This document shows, piece by piece, positions 61,414-64,000 of a stretch of 64,000 bases of DNA (position 1 is the stretch's first letter; each line of letters begins with the position of its first letter). This stretch comes from an uncultured Fluviicola sp. (GTDB taxonomy: Bacteria; Bacteroidota; Bacteroidia; Flavobacteriales_D; Crocinitomicaceae), in the NCBI RefSeq assembly GCF_902168135.1, contig NZ_CABHOL010000045.1, positions 1 to 64,000 of the forward strand, in the 5' to 3' direction. Below the pieces are notes generated by a model. The model saw only the letters and a list, made by a program, of their open reading frames with translations. It made no database searches and was not told the DNA's origin. The position numbers and the translations under genes were made by a program.

Positions 61414-62061
61414 ATGGATGATTTCCTCAAGGTAATTCGAAACGACCATCATCAATTTGATAAAGGAAAACTGGAAGATCATTTTGGTGATGAACCTTTT
61501 GCACTTCTTGCCAGGTGGCTCCGGGAAGCTGTTGAGAAGCCCGCAACAGAATCCAATGCAATGATCGTTTCAACTATAGGATTGAACGGGTTTCCACGAT
61601 CCCGTGTAGTTTATTGGAAAGAACTCCTTGAAGAAGGAATTGTTTTCTACACCAATTATTCGAGTGATAAAGGAAAGGCTATAGCTGCCAATCCGCACAT
61701 GCATGCGTTGCTTTACTGGCCTGAAATGGAAAGGCAGATCAGCATTACCGGCATCGCGGAGAAAGTTCCTGCCGAAATGAGCGATGCTTATTTTGAGTCG
61801 CGTCCGCGAGGAAGTAAGCTGGGGGCCTGGGCTTCTCACCAAAGTGAATTACTGGGATCAAGGGATGAATTGGAGGTGAGAGTGGCTGAATATGCGGAGA
61901 AATTCCCGGATTTTGTACCGAGACCGGAGCATTGGGGCGGTTATCTTATCCGGCCGGTCAATGTTGAATTCTGGCAGGGCAGGCCTTCCCGTTTGCATGA
62001 TCGCATTGTTTTTAATTTGAAACCGGATAATTCTTGGGAGTTGTATCGCAAGAATCCATAA
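61414..62061 (+). CDS. pdxH: Pyridoxamine 5'-phosphate oxidase
   Basis: 215 residues, the typical length. Makes pyridoxal 5'-phosphate from pyridoxine/pyridoxamine 5'-phosphate with FMN. FMN-binding and active-site segments are visible as STIGLNGFPRSRVVYWKELLEEGIVFYTNYSSDKGKA, MERQISITG, ESRPRGSKLGAWAS and VEFWQGRPSRLHDRI (with the conserved Arg and His). Several PLP enzymes lie in this window, but no direct link is implied. It is 3 bp from both neighbours. Confidence 0.96.
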   Translation: MDDFLKVIRNDHHQFDKGKLEDHFGDEPFALLARWLREAVEKPATESNAMIVSTIGLNGFPRSRVVYWKELLEEGIVFYTNYSSDKGKAIAANPHMHALLYWPEMERQISITGIAEKVPAEMSDAYFESRPRGSKLGAWASHQSELLGSRDELEVRVAEYAEKFPDFVPRPEHWGGYLIRPVNVEFWQGRPSRLHDRIVFNLKPDNSWELYRKNP

Positions 62062-62064
62062 CGA

Positions 62065-63315
62065 ATGATAGAATTATTACCCCATATTTATACGCTTTCA
62101 AACGGGCTTCGATTGGTTTATCTGCACGCAGGTTCACCGGTTGCTCATTTGGGGGTTACCGTTCTTGCCGGTTCCAGGTTTGAAGAAGATCACGAAGTGG
62201 GTCTGGCCCATTTCCTGGAACACAGTATTTTCAAAGGAACCGGAAAACGGAAGGCTTTTCATATCCTCTCCCGGCTGGATTCGGTTGGAGGCGAATTGAA
62301 TGCCTATACAACTAAAGAAGAAATCTGCCTGTACGCATCTTTTGTTAAAACGCATCTGAACCGTGCAGCAGAATTATTGTCAGATATTGCCATTAACAGC
62401 AATTTTCCGGAGAAGGAAATCCAAAAGGAGAAGGAAATCGTTTTGGATGAATTGAACTCTTACCTTGACAATCCAAGCGACAAGATTTTCGATGATTATG
62501 AAGCATTGATCTTTCCAAACCATCCGCTGGGAAATAATATCCTGGGCACACCAGAATCCGTGCAGTCCTTCGGAAGAGAGTCACTCAAGCAATACGTAGA
62601 TAAGTTCTTTTTTACCGAAAATGCGGTGATCTCTTTTGTGGGCGATATTCCATTGAACACACTGGTGAAATGCCTGGAAAAACACTTTCACGCTATGCCT
62701 TCCGGTAAAACAAAAGCAATTCCCAGAGCTTTTGAAAATTATGTTCCGGTTAAGAAACGGGTCGAAGAAGGAAATTACCAGGCACATGCCATCATCGGCG
62801 GAATTGCTCCGGGATACAACAGCGAGCATCGAAGAGGAATGACTTTGCTGACGAATGTTCTTGGTGGTCCGGCCATGAATTCCCGCCTGATCCTTTCTGT
62901 TCGTGAGAAATACGGCTACACTTACAATATTGAAGCGCAATATTCCCCTTTCCCTGATTTGGGATATTGGTCAATTTACTTCGGAACCGACCAGAAGTAT
63001 TTGGCAAAAACGATGAAGATCATTTATGCCGAATTGAAGAAACTCCGGGAGGTTCCTTTGACAGCTAAGCAATTGCAGCAGGCTAAAGAGCAGTTAAAAG
63101 GGCATATTGCCTTGTCTTTGGATTCTAATTTGGGTTTGATGCAGGGATTGGGAAAATCGATGCTGCTGTTCAATCAAATTGATACGATCGGTGAAATGTA
63201 TGCAAGTATTGATAAGCTTACCAGCGAGGAATTGCATGAAATAGCGCAGACATATTTCAAAGAGGAGAACATTTCAGAACTCATCTACGATGTAAAGCCG
63301 GATATAGGGAGTTAA
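62065..63315 (+). CDS. M16-family zinc metallopeptidase (processing peptidase-like)
   Basis: 416 residues. HFLEH (the inverted zinc motif in GLAHFLEHSIFKGTGKR), ELNAYTTKEEICLYA, and the Glu-bearing EKEIVLDELNSYLDNPSDKIFDDYEALIF, then FFTENAVISFVGDI and REKYGYTYNIEAQYSPFPDLGYW. It has no signal peptide and is a single-domain pair length, so it should act in the cytoplasm. It is the third M16 gene in the window and unlike the 55.7-59.2 kb pair in lacking export. Confidence 0.92.
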   Translation: MIELLPHIYTLSNGLRLVYLHAGSPVAHLGVTVLAGSRFEEDHEVGLAHFLEHSIFKGTGKRKAFHILSRLDSVGGELNAYTTKEEICLYASFVKTHLNRAAELLSDIAINSNFPEKEIQKEKEIVLDELNSYLDNPSDKIFDDYEALIFPNHPLGNNILGTPESVQSFGRESLKQYVDKFFFTENAVISFVGDIPLNTLVKCLEKHFHAMPSGKTKAIPRAFENYVPVKKRVEEGNYQAHAIIGGIAPGYNSEHRRGMTLLTNVLGGPAMNSRLILSVREKYGYTYNIEAQYSPFPDLGYWSIYFGTDQKYLAKTMKIIYAELKKLREVPLTAKQLQQAKEQLKGHIALSLDSNLGLMQGLGKSMLLFNQIDTIGEMYASIDKLTSEELHEIAQTYFKEENISELIYDVKPDIGS

Positions 63316-63320
63316 TTTTC

Positions 63321-63361
63321 AGAATTCGAAAATTCGCTTGTTCGCTAAATTGCGAACAGTG
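63321..63361 (-). repeat. 41-bp dispersed repeat, copy 2
   Basis: Reverse complement begins CACTGTTCGCAATTTAGCG and ends TTCGAATTCT; same length as copy 1 at 27438-27478 with about seven differences. Confidence 0.65.
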
Positions 63362-63542
63362 ATACTTTATTCTTGAAGTTCTAATAGATTCGTATGGTTT
63401 GGTAATTCTGCCATCTTTCAACAAAAATAGGGCTAGGTAATTTTAAAACAGCACATCTCAGTGGTGTATAGATTGAAATGCTATTTGTTAAAGCGCTCCG
63501 TTAATTTATCATTTTTTGTGTCAGCTTCAACCGAATTGCCAC

Positions 63543-63550
63543 TAACTTTG
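63543..63550 (+). promoter_or_regulatory. -7 box TAACTTTG for the thioredoxin-like gene
   Basis: TAnnTTTG match 19 nt before ATG 63570, with TTTG at 63515-63518 (24-nt spacing, slightly long). Confidence 0.5.
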
Positions 63551-63569
63551 AGACATCAAATTTACTGAC

Positions 63570-64000
63570 ATGAACTTTCAGGCTTACATTCAACAATTCG
63601 AACAAATCTTAAATACGTCAGATCGTCAGGCACCTTACGATAACGAAGATTATTTCAATTACACAAAACTCAATTGGTCACGTATGAACCGCTGGCTGAA
63701 AAAGGGAGAAATCCTGCCGCATATAAAAGAAAAAATCCAATCAATTACTGAAAAGCAGGAGTGGATTGTTATTACCGAACCCTGGTGTGGTGATGCTTCC
63801 CACATTGTTCCGTTTATTCATATGGTGGCAGAATTAAATCCGCTGATCCATGTTGATTATGAGCTCCGGGATTCAGAACCTTTCCGAATTAATGATTACC
63901 TGACAAATGGAGGAAAAGCCATTCCGAAGTTGATTATTAAGAACGATAAAGGAGAAGATTTGGCAAGCTGGGGACCTCGTCCGGTGGAATGTCAATTACT
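63570..64000 (+). CDS. Thioredoxin-family protein, 3' truncated
   Basis: The frame starts ATG at 63570 (MNFQAYIQQFEQIL) and is open to the window end, covering 143 codons. Segments KEKIQSITEKQEWIVITEPWCGDASHIVPFIHMVAELNP and YELRDSEPFRINDYLTNGGKAIPKLIIKND match the thioredoxin-like fold. The usual CxxC is replaced by WCGDAS, with one cysteine only, so a classic dithiol reductase is unlikely. Typical of small single-Cys thioredoxin-like proteins in Bacteroidota. Confidence 0.82.
   Translation, partial: MNFQAYIQQFEQILNTSDRQAPYDNEDYFNYTKLNWSRMNRWLKKGEILPHIKEKIQSITEKQEWIVITEPWCGDASHIVPFIHMVAELNPLIHVDYELRDSEPFRINDYLTNGGKAIPKLIIKNDKGEDLASWGPRPVECQL

Larger units (their letters stand above)
63316..63569. 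other. Intergenic region with promoter and repeat
   Basis: It starts with the 41-bp repeat (63321-63361) and ends with the promoter of the thioredoxin-like gene. The middle 180 bp shows no coding or structured feature. Confidence 0.4.

Overview
The window reads as chromosomal DNA of a member of the Bacteroidota, most likely a flavobacterial lineage such as Crocinitomicaceae/Fluviicola. That placement is inferred from gene content and signals, not from a database match. The signs are type IX secretion sorting domains (one gliding-motility type B C-terminus and two type A tails), a fused SecDF, paired M16 proteases with one inactive partner, DUF4494, DUF6340, DUF5522 and DUF6624 proteins, and the flavobacterial promoter element TAnnTTTG upstream of many genes. 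Nothing looks like a phage, plasmid or intact insertion sequence. No rRNA, tRNA or CRISPR array was seen.

Layout. 1-7.7 kb: a truncated lipase, a small membrane protein, a SanA/YdcF-type protein, clpB, a 36-residue membrane peptide and an M48 protease. 7.8-11.9 kb: two family 2 glycosyltransferases, a HAD phosphatase, a MORN-repeat protein and a lipoprotein. 12-18.9 kb: secDF, a DnaQ/GIY-YIG nuclease fusion, a GNAT enzyme and a membrane acyltransferase. 19-25.8 kb: LhgO, an ArsR-type regulator, a large secreted repeat protein with a type B sorting domain, and YaaA. 25.9-32.4 kb: L-serine dehydratase, then the methionine locus (SAM-I riboswitch, a short ORF ending in six cysteine codons, metX, homoserine dehydrogenase, an OsmC protein and a MetZ-type sulfhydrylase). 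32.5-38.7 kb: an AraC regulator, a DUF6624 protein, a serine hydrolase, two FKBP isomerases and a GNAT enzyme. 38.9-43.8 kb (minus strand): a barrel-like protein, an esterase, a lipoprotein, dnaX split by a 10-A run, and a DUF6340 lipoprotein. 44-50 kb: a CBS-type PLP enzyme, a metal-receptor protein, DUF2141, an acyltransferase and the HipA-like/DUF3037 pair. 50-55.4 kb: an ACC-deaminase-like enzyme, a quinone-reductase-like flavoprotein, a Crp/Fnr regulator and two tandem delta-60 secreted paralogues. 55.7-64 kb: the inactive/active M16 pair, a secreted protein, DUF4494-pdxH-M16 and a truncated thioredoxin-like gene.

Three points deserve most attention. First, the methionine operon leader joins a SAM-I aptamer directly to a 33-codon ORF ending Met-Cys6-stop. 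Those Cys codons can pair with the metX start region, which suggests dual SAM and cysteine control. Second, dnaX is interrupted exactly at an A10 run, and one extra A (or a -1 shift) gives a full-length tau of 573 residues, as expected for programmed slippage. Third, intergenic regions hold loop-less palindromes whose ATTAATCG core is constant while the arms covary, plus several dispersed AT-rich word clusters and a 41-bp repeat present twice. Several genes also have TAnnTTTG only 4-5 nt before the start codon, which implies leaderless mRNAs.
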